64,000 bases of DNA from Labedella phragmitis (GTDB taxonomy: Bacteria; Actinomycetota; Actinomycetes; Actinomycetales; Microbacteriaceae). Under the pieces are notes generated by a model. That model worked only from the letters and a program-made list of their open reading frames with translations, did not search any database and had not been told where the DNA came from. A program made the translations under genes and the position numbers. The stretch spans positions 62,001 to 126,000 of the forward strand of contig NZ_RZNB01000006.1 of the NCBI RefSeq assembly GCF_004078635.1. Reading direction: 5' to 3'. Positions 7,873 to 15,474 of the stretch are shown here, piece by piece (the first letter of the stretch is position 1; every line of letters begins with the position of its first letter).

Positions 7873-9009
7873 ATGACGAAGCAGCAGGTTCACTCGGGCG
7901 ATCACACGGCGGGCATCGGGGGCGCGATCTCCGGTCCGCACCACCCGGACGGCAGCCGGTGCGCGATCATCCCGCCGTACCTCCTCGAGCGGCTCGCGTC
8001 CCTCGACGACCCCGGATTCGGTCGCGCCGCCGCCGCCGCCCGCCACTCCCTCGTGCGCCGCACCGTGCACTCCCGACCCACCGGCGTAGCGACCGACCCG
8101 GCCACCGCTCTCACGACGGAACGCCCCGCGGACGTCTCACGACTCGTCCGGTCCGTCTTCGACGCGCGCGGCACCGAAGATCTGCCGGGAACGCCCGTTC
8201 GAGCGGAGGGAGAACCGCCGATCGGCGACCCCGCGGCCGACGAGGCGTACGACGGCCTCGGCGCCACCCATGCGCTCTTCCGGGACGCCTTCGACCGTGA
8301 CTCGATCGACGACGCGGGACTGCCGCTCGAAGCCACCGTCCACTTCGGCGACGCCTACGACAATGCGTTCTGGGACGGAACACGCATGGTGTTCGGTGAC
8401 GGCGACGGCCAGGTGTTCGATCGCTTCACACGGTCCCTCAGCGTCATCGGCCACGAGCTCAGCCACGGTGTCGTGCAGTACTCGACCAACTTCGTCTACG
8501 AGGGCCAGTCGGGCGCATTGAACGAATCCGTCGCCGACGTGTTCGGTGCGCTCGTCGAGCAGTACGCGGCCGGCCAGACCGCCGACGAAGCAAGCTGGCT
8601 CATCGGCGTCGGCCTCTTCACCGACCAGGTCGAGGGCGACGCCATCCGCTCGCTCTCCGCTCCCGGCACGGCGTACGACGACGACGTGCTCGGCGCCGAT
8701 CCGCAGCCCGGCCACATGCGCGACTACATCGACACCGTCGAGGACAACGGCGGCGTGCACCTCAACTCCGGCATCCCGAACAAGGCGTTCCACGTGGCGG
8801 CGACCACGATCGGCGGCTTCGCCTGGGAGGCCGCCGGATCGATCTGGTATCACGCCCTCACGGCGGGCGACCTCACCGCGACGACCACCTTCACCGACTT
8901 CGCGGCCCAGACGATCGCGTCGGCCACGATCCTCTTCGGTGCCGATTCCCGAGAGGCGACCGCGGTCTCCGAGGCCTGGGACGCCGTCGGCGTCATCCCC
9001 AGTTCCTGA
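7873..9009 (+). CDS. Protealysin-like M4 family metalloprotease
   Basis: This 378-residue thermolysin-family zinc protease carries HELSH at 194-198 as the zinc and catalytic site, with the third zinc ligand in NESVAD (Glu218) and the conserved NSGIPNKAF further on. No signal peptide is present. The N terminus instead has the short propeptide of protealysin-type enzymes with [10 protein letters not shown] at 32-41. Protealysins are made as intracellular precursors and released by a non-classical route. The ATG at 7873 follows GGGGGCGAAG. The next gene encodes an emfourin-like protein, the known inhibitor partner of protealysin in Serratia. The natural substrate here is unknown. Confidence 0.93.
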   Translation: MTKQQVHSGDHTAGIGGAISGPHHPDGSRCAIIPPYLLERLASLDDPGFGRAAAAARHSLVRRTVHSRPTGVATDPATALTTERPADVSRLVRSVFDARGTEDLPGTPVRAEGEPPIGDPAADEAYDGLGATHALFRDAFDRDSIDDAGLPLEATVHFGDAYDNAFWDGTRMVFGDGDGQVFDRFTRSLSVIGHELSHGVVQYSTNFVYEGQSGALNESVADVFGALVEQYAAGQTADEASWLIGVGLFTDQVEGDAIRSLSAPGTAYDDDVLGADPQPGHMRDYIDTVEDNGGVHLNSGIPNKAFHVAATTIGGFAWEAAGSIWYHALTAGDLTATTTFTDFAAQTIASATILFGADSREATAVSEAWDAVGVIPSS

Positions 9010-9050
9010 CCGCCGACCCGCGGCGGAAGGCCCGAGCGTAGACTGCGGGC

Positions 9051-9353
9051 ATGAAGGTCGAGGTCTCGCGGAGTGGCGGATTCGCCGGCATCACACGACG
9101 CTGGCAGGCCGACGTGGACGCACAGCCCGACAAGGACGACTGGATCATCCTCATCGACGACCTGCCGTGGGACGAGATCCCCGCCGAGCCGAGCGAGCCC
9201 GATCGGTACACGTGGATCATCCGCATCGCGGCACCCGACCAGGAGACGACACGCCACGAGGCGGCGCTTCCCGAGCGGGATCTCACGGGAGGCTGGCGGG
9301 AACTCGTCGACCGGGTCCGGGAGTGCGGAGAACCGGTCAAGCGCGACGCCTGA
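9051..9353 (+). CDS. Emfourin-like protease inhibitor
   Basis: This 100-residue soluble protein begins MKVEVSRSGGFAGITRRW, matching the protealysin inhibitor emfourin (M4in) family in sequence pattern and length. In Serratia proteamaculans emfourin is encoded next to protealysin and binds its active site. Here the gene lies 41 bp after an M4 protease of protealysin type on the same strand. The protein is acidic in the middle (DDLPWDEIPAEPSEPD) and has no export signal, so it would act in the cytoplasm, where the precursor is made. Inhibition of the neighbouring enzyme is inferred from family and position. Confidence 0.82.
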   Translation: MKVEVSRSGGFAGITRRWQADVDAQPDKDDWIILIDDLPWDEIPAEPSEPDRYTWIIRIAAPDQETTRHEAALPERDLTGGWRELVDRVRECGEPVKRDA

Positions 9354-9361
9354 CCACGCCA

Positions 9362-9402
9362 CCGTCGGTACGCGCCGCGGCCGGCGCGGCGCACGGCGAC
9401 GG
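9362..9402. terminator. Terminator-like hairpin
   Basis: A perfect 8-bp GCGCCGCG stem (9372-9379 with 9385-9392) is nested in an outer CCGTCG/CGACGG pairing, between the convergent emfourin and MFS genes. There is no T-tract. Confidence 0.5.
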
Positions 9403-9416
9403 CAATGGTGAGGACG

Positions 9417-10802
9417 TCAGTCCGTCGTGCCGTCGGCGGCGATCTCCTCCTCGAGCTTCTGACCGCGTTTGTCGGCCAGGAACAACGCGCCGACGGCCGC
9501 GACGACGAAGATCGCCGCGAAGATGGCGAAGACGAGCCCCGTCGAACCGACGGCGATGATCGCGGGAACCGCGACGGGCGCGATGATCGAGGCGATGCGT
9601 CCGATGCCAGCGGCCCATCCGGCGCCCGTTCCGCGGAGCGGGGTCGGGTAGAGCTCGGGAGTCACGGCGTAGAGAGCGCCCCACGCGCCGAGGTTGAAGA
9701 ACGACAGCAGCATGCCAGCGCCGATCACCTGCCAGTCGACGGACGCGAGCCCGAAGAGTCCGGCGGCGACGGCCGACCCGACGAGGAACGTGGCGAGGGT
9801 CCTATTGCGCCCCCATCGCTCGACGAGGATCGCCGACACGGCGTATCCCGGCAGCTGGGCGAGCGTGATGACGAGCGTGTAGCCGAACGACCGCACGAGG
9901 TCGAAGCCCGAGGCGAGCAGGATCGACGGCAGCCAGACGAAGGCGCCGTAGTAGGAGAAGTTCACGCAGAACCAGACGAGCCAGAGCGCGAAGGTCTGGC
10001 GGCGCACGGGTCCGGCGAAGAGGGCTCCGATGCCCGCTCGGCGCGCGGTGGGAGCGACGACGGATTCGTCCTTCCGCTCGACGGCGGGGCTGTCGACTCC
10101 GGCCGATCGCTCGAAGCGCCGGACGGTCTCCTCCGCTTCCCGGAAACGTCCCTTCGCCTCGAGGAAGCGCACGGACTCCGGAAGCCCCATCCGGATGACG
10201 ACGGCGTACACGGCCGGCACGGCGCCGAGGGCGAGCGCCCACCGCCAGCCGACGTCGCTCGCCGGGATGACGAAGTAACCGATGACCGCGGCCAGGGTCC
10301 AACCGACCGCCCAGAAGGACTCGAGGATCACGATCACGCGACCTCGGATGCGCGGGGGCGCGAACTCGCTCACGAGGGTCGACGCGACGGGGAGCTCCGC
10401 TCCGAGACCGAGTCCGACGAAGAAGCGCAGCACGATGAGAGCGCCGACCGACCAAGCGAGGGCCGAGAGCCCGGTCGCGATGCCGAAGACGAGAAGCGTC
10501 ACGGCGAAGACCTGACGCCGGCCGATCCGGTCGGCGAGCAACCCGCCGATACTCGCTCCGATCGCCATCCCCACGAAACCGGCGGAGGCCACCCAGCCGA
10601 GCGTGCCGGTGTCGACGGTCCACGTCGTCCCGATGGCCGCGATGACGAACGAGATGAGGCCCACGTCCATCGCGTCGAGCGCCCACCCGACGCCCGACCC
10701 GACGAGGAGCCGGCGGTGCTGTCGGGTGAAGGGAAGTCGGTCGAGACGATCGAGTCGGGAGGCTCCGGGTCGTGCTCGACCCGTGGCGGTGTCCGTGTCC
10801 AT
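9417..10802 (-). CDS. MFS transporter, sugar/aromatic-acid porter type
   Basis: This 461-residue major facilitator has twelve hydrophobic segments. Signature loops include LLADRIGRRQVF between helices 2 and 3, RFFVGLGLGAELPVASTLVSE in helices 4-5, and PESVRFLEAKGR at the start of the central loop, which is close to the PESPRWL motif of sugar porters. The helix-1 region WALDAMDVGLISFV resembles the acid:proton symporter group (niacin/benzoate-type). A long charged loop with a basic C terminus divides the two halves. The ATG at 10802 has GAGGGA unusually close before it. The substrate cannot be assigned from sequence. Confidence 0.85.
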   Translation of the reverse strand: MDTDTATGRARPGASRLDRLDRLPFTRQHRRLLVGSGVGWALDAMDVGLISFVIAAIGTTWTVDTGTLGWVASAGFVGMAIGASIGGLLADRIGRRQVFAVTLLVFGIATGLSALAWSVGALIVLRFFVGLGLGAELPVASTLVSEFAPPRIRGRVIVILESFWAVGWTLAAVIGYFVIPASDVGWRWALALGAVPAVYAVVIRMGLPESVRFLEAKGRFREAEETVRRFERSAGVDSPAVERKDESVVAPTARRAGIGALFAGPVRRQTFALWLVWFCVNFSYYGAFVWLPSILLASGFDLVRSFGYTLVITLAQLPGYAVSAILVERWGRNRTLATFLVGSAVAAGLFGLASVDWQVIGAGMLLSFFNLGAWGALYAVTPELYPTPLRGTGAGWAAGIGRIASIIAPVAVPAIIAVGSTGLVFAIFAAIFVVAAVGALFLADKRGQKLEEEIAADGTTD

Positions 10803-10926
10803 TCCCTCATTCTCACAGGCACGACCCAGCGCGGGGACGAATGACGCTCCTAGGCTCGAACCAGGGGCGCGCGACGCGAGCGCGCCCTGCTCGGGACACA
10901 CACCCCGCCGCGTACGAAAGGACATC

Positions 10927-11547
10927 ATGGGCTTCCTCGACAGACTCCTCGGCCGGGACGAGACACCGGACCGGGCCACGCAGAACGCCGGTGCTCCCGC
11001 GCGTTCCGACGACGAGATCGCCGTCGAACGATATCGATACCTTTTGAGGACAGCCCCGCCCGAGACGATCGAGCAGGTGCACGCCGAGGCCTTCGAGAAG
11101 CTCACTCCGGAACAGCGCCAGATGGTGTTCGACGACCTCTCCTCGAATGCTCCGCAGGGTGAAGCCCCACGAGACTCCTCCCCCGCTGGTCTCGCATCGG
11201 CGGCGACCCGCTCGGAGCTCCGCCAACCCGGCACGCTCGAACGCTCCTTCGGGGGCGGGGCCGCTGGTGGGGGCCGCGGACCGGGCTTCGGGTCGATGGT
11301 CGGAGGGTCCCTCCTCGGCACCGTCGCCGGTTACGTCATCGGCTCCGCGATCGTGAGTTCGTTCCTGCCCCCGATGGACGGCGGCGCGGGCGAGGCGGGT
11401 TCGGAAGGCGACGCGGGGACCGAGGGTGACGCGGGCTCGGGCGGCGACGCCGGCTCGGACGCGGGCGGCTGGGACGCGTCGGGCGGCGACGCCGGCGGCG
11501 GCGACTTCGGAGGCGGGGACTTCGGAGGCGGGGACTTCGGCTTCTGA
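10927..11547 (+). CDS. Hypothetical protein with one hydrophobic segment and Gly/Asp-rich tail
   Basis: This 206-residue protein has no assigned function. The N-terminal half (MGFLDRLLGRDETPD, then EIAVERYRYLLRTAPPETIEQVHAEAFEKL) is helical and includes a KLTPEQRQMVFDDL segment. Residues 108-136 form a glycine-rich then hydrophobic stretch (GTVAGYVIGSAIVSSFLPP). The last 65 residues are Gly/Asp/Ala repeats ending in three GGGDFG units. Similar actinobacterial proteins carry unsupported automatic names such as cation-transporting ATPase; nothing here supports that. GAAAGGA precedes the ATG at 10927, which settles the start within a longer open frame. Confidence 0.75.
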   Translation: MGFLDRLLGRDETPDRATQNAGAPARSDDEIAVERYRYLLRTAPPETIEQVHAEAFEKLTPEQRQMVFDDLSSNAPQGEAPRDSSPAGLASAATRSELRQPGTLERSFGGGAAGGGRGPGFGSMVGGSLLGTVAGYVIGSAIVSSFLPPMDGGAGEAGSEGDAGTEGDAGSGGDAGSDAGGWDASGGDAGGGDFGGGDFGGGDFGF

Positions 11548-11580
11548 CCCGTCAGGCGGCCACCGGCCCGTCGACTCGGC

Positions 11581-12663
11581 TCAGATCGAGCCCGATCGGA
11601 TCGAGGCGCCCGCCGCGGAAGCGACCGAGAATTCGGCGGCCAGGAGCTCGAGGGTGCGTTCGCGAGCCGGCGACGAAGCCGCTGCCGTCCCCTCGTGCTC
11701 CGATGCCGACGGCGCGATCATGATCTCGTCGACCCCGAACCGAGCGGCCAGGTCACGGAGCGCCGTGGCCGCCGACGCGGGGTCGCCGACGATCGACGAA
11801 CGACGCATCTGGTCCACGAACTCCTGCTGCACCGCGGTGAGCTCGGCCGTGGCGGCCTCCTCCACGGTCGGGAGAGGGCCGAGCTTCCCGCCCGTCCTCA
11901 ACCGCGCCATGAGCTGGAGCTGCGGGAGCGCGAGCGCGGCGGCCTCCTCCGCGGTGTCCGCGACCACAACGGAGGCGGTCACGAAGGTGCGCGGCGCGTC
12001 GAGGAGTTCCGAGGGCTGGAACCGGGAGCGATAGAGATCGACGGCCCGCTCAGCTCCCCCGCCGGCACCCGCGAAGTGGTGGGCGAAGACGTACGGCAGA
12101 CCCAATTGGGCCGCGAGCATCGCGGAGTAGTCGCTCGAGCCGAGCAACCATGTCGTCGGGAGCGAGACCGCCGCCGGCGTGGCGCGCAGGGAATACTCCT
12201 CTCCCGAGGTGAGACGAACCTGGGCACCCTCGCCTGAGAGCAGTGCGATGAGATCGGCGACGGCGTCCGGAAATCCGTCCACGCGAGTCGTCGGCCCGGA
12301 GCGCGACAGGACCGCACTCACCACGGGGTCGCTTCCGGGAGCCCGCCCGAGACCGAGATCGATACGACCGGGGGCCGACGCCTCGAGAAGCGCGAACTGC
12401 TCGGCGATCACGAGGGCCGCGTGGTTCGGCAGCATGACCCCGCCGGATCCGAGGCGGATGCGCTCCGTCCGTGCCGCTGCGAGGGCGATCAGGATCGCGG
12501 GGTTCGTCGACGCGACAGACGCCATGTTGTGGTGCTCGGCGAACCAGTACCGCTCGTAGCCCAGGCGTTCCGCCGCGTCGACGAGGGCGAGTGACGCGGC
12601 GAGCGCCTCCGCCGTCGTCTGCCTGCTGCGGACGGACACGAGATCCAGAACGGACAACCGCAC
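11581..12663 (-). CDS. LLM class flavin-dependent oxidoreductase (MsnO8-like)
   Basis: This 360-residue luciferase-superfamily protein is of the short single-component group often named alkanal-monooxygenase-like or MsnO8-like. It starts VRLSVLDLVSVRSRQTTAEA, then GYERYWFAEHHNMASVASTNP (flavin/substrate region) and APGRIDLGLGRAPGSDP, all typical of the group. A GTG at 12663 is the best start because it gives the family N terminus; an AAAGG lies about 10 nt upstream. The substrate is unknown. An Lrp/AsnC regulator gene lies 82 bp upstream on the same strand and may control it. It converges on the Gly/Asp-rich protein gene. Confidence 0.85.
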   Translation of the reverse strand: MRLSVLDLVSVRSRQTTAEALAASLALVDAAERLGYERYWFAEHHNMASVASTNPAILIALAAARTERIRLGSGGVMLPNHAALVIAEQFALLEASAPGRIDLGLGRAPGSDPVVSAVLSRSGPTTRVDGFPDAVADLIALLSGEGAQVRLTSGEEYSLRATPAAVSLPTTWLLGSSDYSAMLAAQLGLPYVFAHHFAGAGGGAERAVDLYRSRFQPSELLDAPRTFVTASVVVADTAEEAAALALPQLQLMARLRTGGKLGPLPTVEEAATAELTAVQQEFVDQMRRSSIVGDPASAATALRDLAARFGVDEIMIAPSASEHEGTAAASSPARERTLELLAAEFSVASAAGASIRSGSI

Positions 12664-12745
12664 GGCGACACCGACCTTTCGCGCGGCTCCGGGTGCCGCT
12701 TCCAGTCCAAGTCGGGGAGGACCCCCGACATTCCCCGACACGCCC

Positions 12746-13228
12746 TCAGTTGAGCAGTTGGTACCAGCCCGTGCCGCGCGCGTGCTCGAAGACGAGGTTG
12801 GTCTCCGTGTGCGCCACGGCGGGGTGCCCCGTGAGGTAGTCGATGACGAAGTCACGCAGTTCGGCCGAGTCGTGCGCCGCGAGGTGGAGCAGGTAGTCGT
12901 CGCGCCCACCCATGTGGAAGAGGGCCATGACCCCCGGCCACGTGGGAGCCTCCGCCCGGAAGCGCTCGATCTCGGCTCGGGCGTGCTTCGTGAGTCTGAC
13001 CGCGATGATGGCCTGGATCGGTGCGCCGAGGGCGGTGAGGTCGATGTCGGCGTGGTAGCCGGTGATGTGTCCGGAGCGTTGCAATCGTCGAACCCGAAGC
13101 GACACGGTCGATTCGGCGATACCGAGTTCGGACGCGAGGGCCGAACCGGACGAGCGCGCGTTCTTGGACAGCAGGCGGAGGAGCGCCCGATCGGTGTCGT
13201 CCAACTGATCGCTCTTCGTGCTGCTCAC
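12746..13228 (-). CDS. Lrp/AsnC family transcriptional regulator
   Basis: This 160-residue regulator has an N-terminal winged helix-turn-helix (DDTDRALLRLLSKNARSSGS, then LGIAESTVSLRVRRLQRSGH, residues about 9-53) and a C-terminal RAM ligand-binding domain ending near residue 150. Lrp-family proteins sense amino acids or related small molecules and form octamers or dimers on DNA. The start is a GTG at 13228. It is followed by the luciferase-like gene, which is its likely target. Its effector is not predictable. Confidence 0.92.
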   Translation of the reverse strand: MSSTKSDQLDDTDRALLRLLSKNARSSGSALASELGIAESTVSLRVRRLQRSGHITGYHADIDLTALGAPIQAIIAVRLTKHARAEIERFRAEAPTWPGVMALFHMGGRDDYLLHLAAHDSAELRDFVIDYLTGHPAVAHTETNLVFEHARGTGWYQLLN

Positions 13229-13367
13229 GCCGTACTCACCTGCCTATCGAATCGAGGCGGAGCATCCGGGATCGATACCCCACCCTCCGGAAGTCTACGG
13301 AACACTCCGCGGCACGGTTCCCCCCACAACGCGTGACTCCGCACCGAGCGAGCAATAGTGTCGAGCC

Positions 13368-13766
13368 ATGGAGATCCTGATCACCGCGACGGCGGTCCTG
13401 TCCGCCGCCGTCCACGTCCTCATCTTCTACTGGGAGTCGGTGGCTTGGACACGCCCGGCGGTGTGGAAGCGATTCGGATTGCCGTCCCAGCAGGATGCCG
13501 AGACCACGAAGGCCCTCGCGTACAACCAGGGCTTCTACAACCTGTTCCTCGCGATCGGCGCGTTGCTCGGAGTGATCCTCTACGCGGCGGGACTCGTCGG
13601 TGCCGGGCTCGCGATCGGGCTGTTCTCCGTCGGCAGCATGGTGGCCGCCGCTCTCGTCCTCGTCTCGAGCGGGCGCGGACGCGTGCGCAGCGCGCTCGTC
13701 CAGGCGACGTTCCCGCTCCTCACCGTCGTGCTCGTCCTCGTCCGGCTCGCGACCTCGGCGTCCTAG
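13368..13766 (+). CDS. DUF1304 family membrane protein
   Basis: This 132-residue protein has four hydrophobic helices. It begins MEILITATAVLSAAVHVLIFYWES, with the His and Glu of DUF1304 in the first helix, followed by the cytoplasmic WKRFGLPSQQDAETTKALAYNQGFYN segment that typifies the family (Asn-Gln-Gly-Phe-Tyr-Asn). The function of DUF1304 is unknown. The gene stands alone, divergent from the Lrp regulator and convergent with the FKBP gene. Confidence 0.87.
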   Translation: MEILITATAVLSAAVHVLIFYWESVAWTRPAVWKRFGLPSQQDAETTKALAYNQGFYNLFLAIGALLGVILYAAGLVGAGLAIGLFSVGSMVAAALVLVSSGRGRVRSALVQATFPLLTVVLVLVRLATSAS

Positions 13767-13779
13767 CCGCGCGGAGACG

Positions 13780-13817
13780 ACGGACCCCCGGTGGACGCTG
13801 GTCCACCGGGGGTCCGT
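13780..13817. terminator. Bidirectional hairpin terminator
   Basis: A perfect 17-bp stem (13780-13796 with 13801-13817) and a GCTG loop lie between the convergent DUF1304 and FKBP genes. Confidence 0.8.
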
Positions 13818-13855
13818 CACGTCGGCCATCGGACGCCGGCGTTCCTGATCGAGGG

Positions 13856-14227
13856 TCAGCGGACTCCGAGGAGGTCGATGACGAAGATGAGCGTCTCGCC
13901 CGAGAGCTGGTGCCCGGAGCCGGCGGGACCGTAGGCCTGGTGCGGCGGAACGGTCAGCTGGCGACGTCCGCCGACCTTCATGCCGGGGATGCCCTCCTGC
14001 CAACCCTGGATGAGGTTGCGGAGCGGGAAGGTGATGCTCTGCCCGCGGCTCCAGGAGGAGTCGAACTCTTCACCTGTGGAGTGGGAGACGCCGAGGTAGT
14101 GCACCTCGACCGTCGAGGACGCCTGCGCCTCGTCGCCGTCGCCGACGACGAGGTCGACGATCTCGAGGGACTCGGGGGCCGGCCCCGTGGGGGCGTCGAT
14201 CTCCGGCTTCTTGTTCAAATCAGTCAT
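13856..14227 (-). CDS. FKBP-type peptidyl-prolyl cis-trans isomerase
   Basis: This 123-residue single-domain FK506-binding protein catalyses proline isomerisation during protein folding. Landmarks are VEVHYLGVSHSTGEEFDSSW, a WQEGIPGMKVGGRRQLTVPP segment and YGPAGSGHQLSGETLIFVID near the C terminus, covering the whole FKBP fold. There is no signal peptide, so it is cytoplasmic. The ATG at 14227 gives the expected length; the open frame upstream to 14404 runs through a long inverted repeat and is not part of the gene. Confidence 0.95.
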   Translation of the reverse strand: MTDLNKKPEIDAPTGPAPESLEIVDLVVGDGDEAQASSTVEVHYLGVSHSTGEEFDSSWSRGQSITFPLRNLIQGWQEGIPGMKVGGRRQLTVPPHQAYGPAGSGHQLSGETLIFVIDLLGVR

Positions 14228-14350
14228 GACTCCATCCAACCCTCCGACGCCGTCGCCGTCAAAGGAGGAGCCAGGCACCCGCGCGTTCGCAGCGTCGCGA
14301 AACGGGGGTCTTGCGGAAGGGACGGCTTCGGGAGCATGATCTTCACACGT

Positions 14351-14401
14351 ATTCATCGCCCGGTCGACTCGCAGGCACTGCCGCAGCACCGGGCGATGAA
14401 T
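14351..14401. promoter_or_regulatory. Long inverted repeat between FKBP and FAH genes
   Basis: A perfect 14-bp inverted repeat (ATTCATCGCCCGGT, 14351-14364; complement at 14388-14401) flanks a 23-nt spacer in the region between two divergent genes, about 57 bp before the FAH start. Both genes read away from it, so it is not a terminator. It may be a paired operator half-site or an RNA stem. Confidence 0.4.
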
Positions 14402-14457
14402 CATGTCGGGGCCCGGTCGGCCGCGCCCCGCACCGAGCGAACGGTTAGCCTAGAGGG

Positions 14458-15339
14458 GTGAAGTTCGCCCACCTCAGCTCCCCTGCCCAGCCCGACGCCG
14501 GAGTCCGGCTCGCAGCCGTCGTCGACGGTGGCGCTGTCTTCCTCGACGACATCCTCGAGGACGCGCCAGCGACGCTTCAGGAGCTCATCTCGCGAGGAGA
14601 CGACGAGCTCTCCCGGGTCACGGCGTATGCGGCGAACGCCGTGTCGGCGGGAGTCCACCCGACGCCGCTCGCCGAGCTCGAGCACGCGTCGGCCGTGCTC
14701 GATCCGCCCGTCGTCATCGCGGTCGGGCTCAACTACTCGGCGCACTCCTCGGAGCTGAACCTCAAGACGGACCAGGCGCCGACCCTCTTCACGCTGTGGC
14801 CGAATTCGCTCGCGGGACACGACCACACCACGTCGTGGCCGCGGGAACTCAGCGAGCAGGTCGACTACGAGGCCGAGCTCGGCGTGATCATCGGCAAGCC
14901 GGCGCGCAACGTGAGCGAGGACGACGCGCTCGACTACGTGTGGGGGTACACGGTCGTCAACGACATCACCGCGCGCAACATCCAGTACTCGGAGACGCAG
15001 TGGACGCGCTGCAAGTCCTTCGACGGCTTCACGCCGACCGGGCCCGTCGCGGTCACGAAGGACGAGGTACCGGATCCTCAGGACCTCCACGTCACGACCG
15101 TGCTCGACGGCCGGACCCTTCAGGACTCGTCGACGGCGCTCATGGTCCGGAGCGTCGCCCGACTGATCGCCCACATCTCCGGGAGCACCACGCTCCTGCC
15201 GGGCACCCTCATCTCGACGGGCAGCCCCGGCGGCGCCGGCTACTCGCGCAACCCGCAGGTCTTCCTGCAGGACGGGTCGACGGTCACCGTCGCGATCGAC
15301 GGGATCGGCGAACTGACAACCCACTGCCGCATGCTCTGA
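14458..15339 (+). CDS. Fumarylacetoacetate hydrolase family protein
   Basis: This 293-residue FAH-superfamily enzyme hydrolyses or decarboxylates beta-diketo or acylpyruvate-type acids. The catalytic core starts at about residue 85 (VIAVGLNYSAHSSE). Metal ligands appear in EQVDYEAELGVIIG (Asp and Glu) and VVNDITARNIQ (Asp). TPTGPVAV and STGSPGGAG complete the family pattern. The GTG start at 14458 lies only 8 nt after a TAGCCT -10-like box, so the mRNA may be leaderless. The substrate is not predictable; it is probably part of aromatic or sugar-acid catabolism. Confidence 0.9.
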   Translation: MKFAHLSSPAQPDAGVRLAAVVDGGAVFLDDILEDAPATLQELISRGDDELSRVTAYAANAVSAGVHPTPLAELEHASAVLDPPVVIAVGLNYSAHSSELNLKTDQAPTLFTLWPNSLAGHDHTTSWPRELSEQVDYEAELGVIIGKPARNVSEDDALDYVWGYTVVNDITARNIQYSETQWTRCKSFDGFTPTGPVAVTKDEVPDPQDLHVTTVLDGRTLQDSSTALMVRSVARLIAHISGSTTLLPGTLISTGSPGGAGYSRNPQVFLQDGSTVTVAIDGIGELTTHCRML

Positions 15340-15419
15340 CACGCCGAGCGCGAAGACGACCACGCCCCGGCGGAGGAATCCGTTCGGGGCGCCGTCGTTC
15401 CACCCGCTCGATTTCGAGC

Positions 15420-15462
15420 ACCGACCGGTCCCGGGACCGTCCAGTCCCCAGGACCGGTCGGT
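15420..15462. terminator. Bidirectional terminator-like hairpin
   Basis: A perfect 12-bp stem (ACCGACCGGTCC, 15420-15431, with 15451-15462) encloses a 19-nt loop between the convergent FAH and aspartase genes. Confidence 0.6.
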
Positions 15463-15474
15463 CTCCGGGACGAT

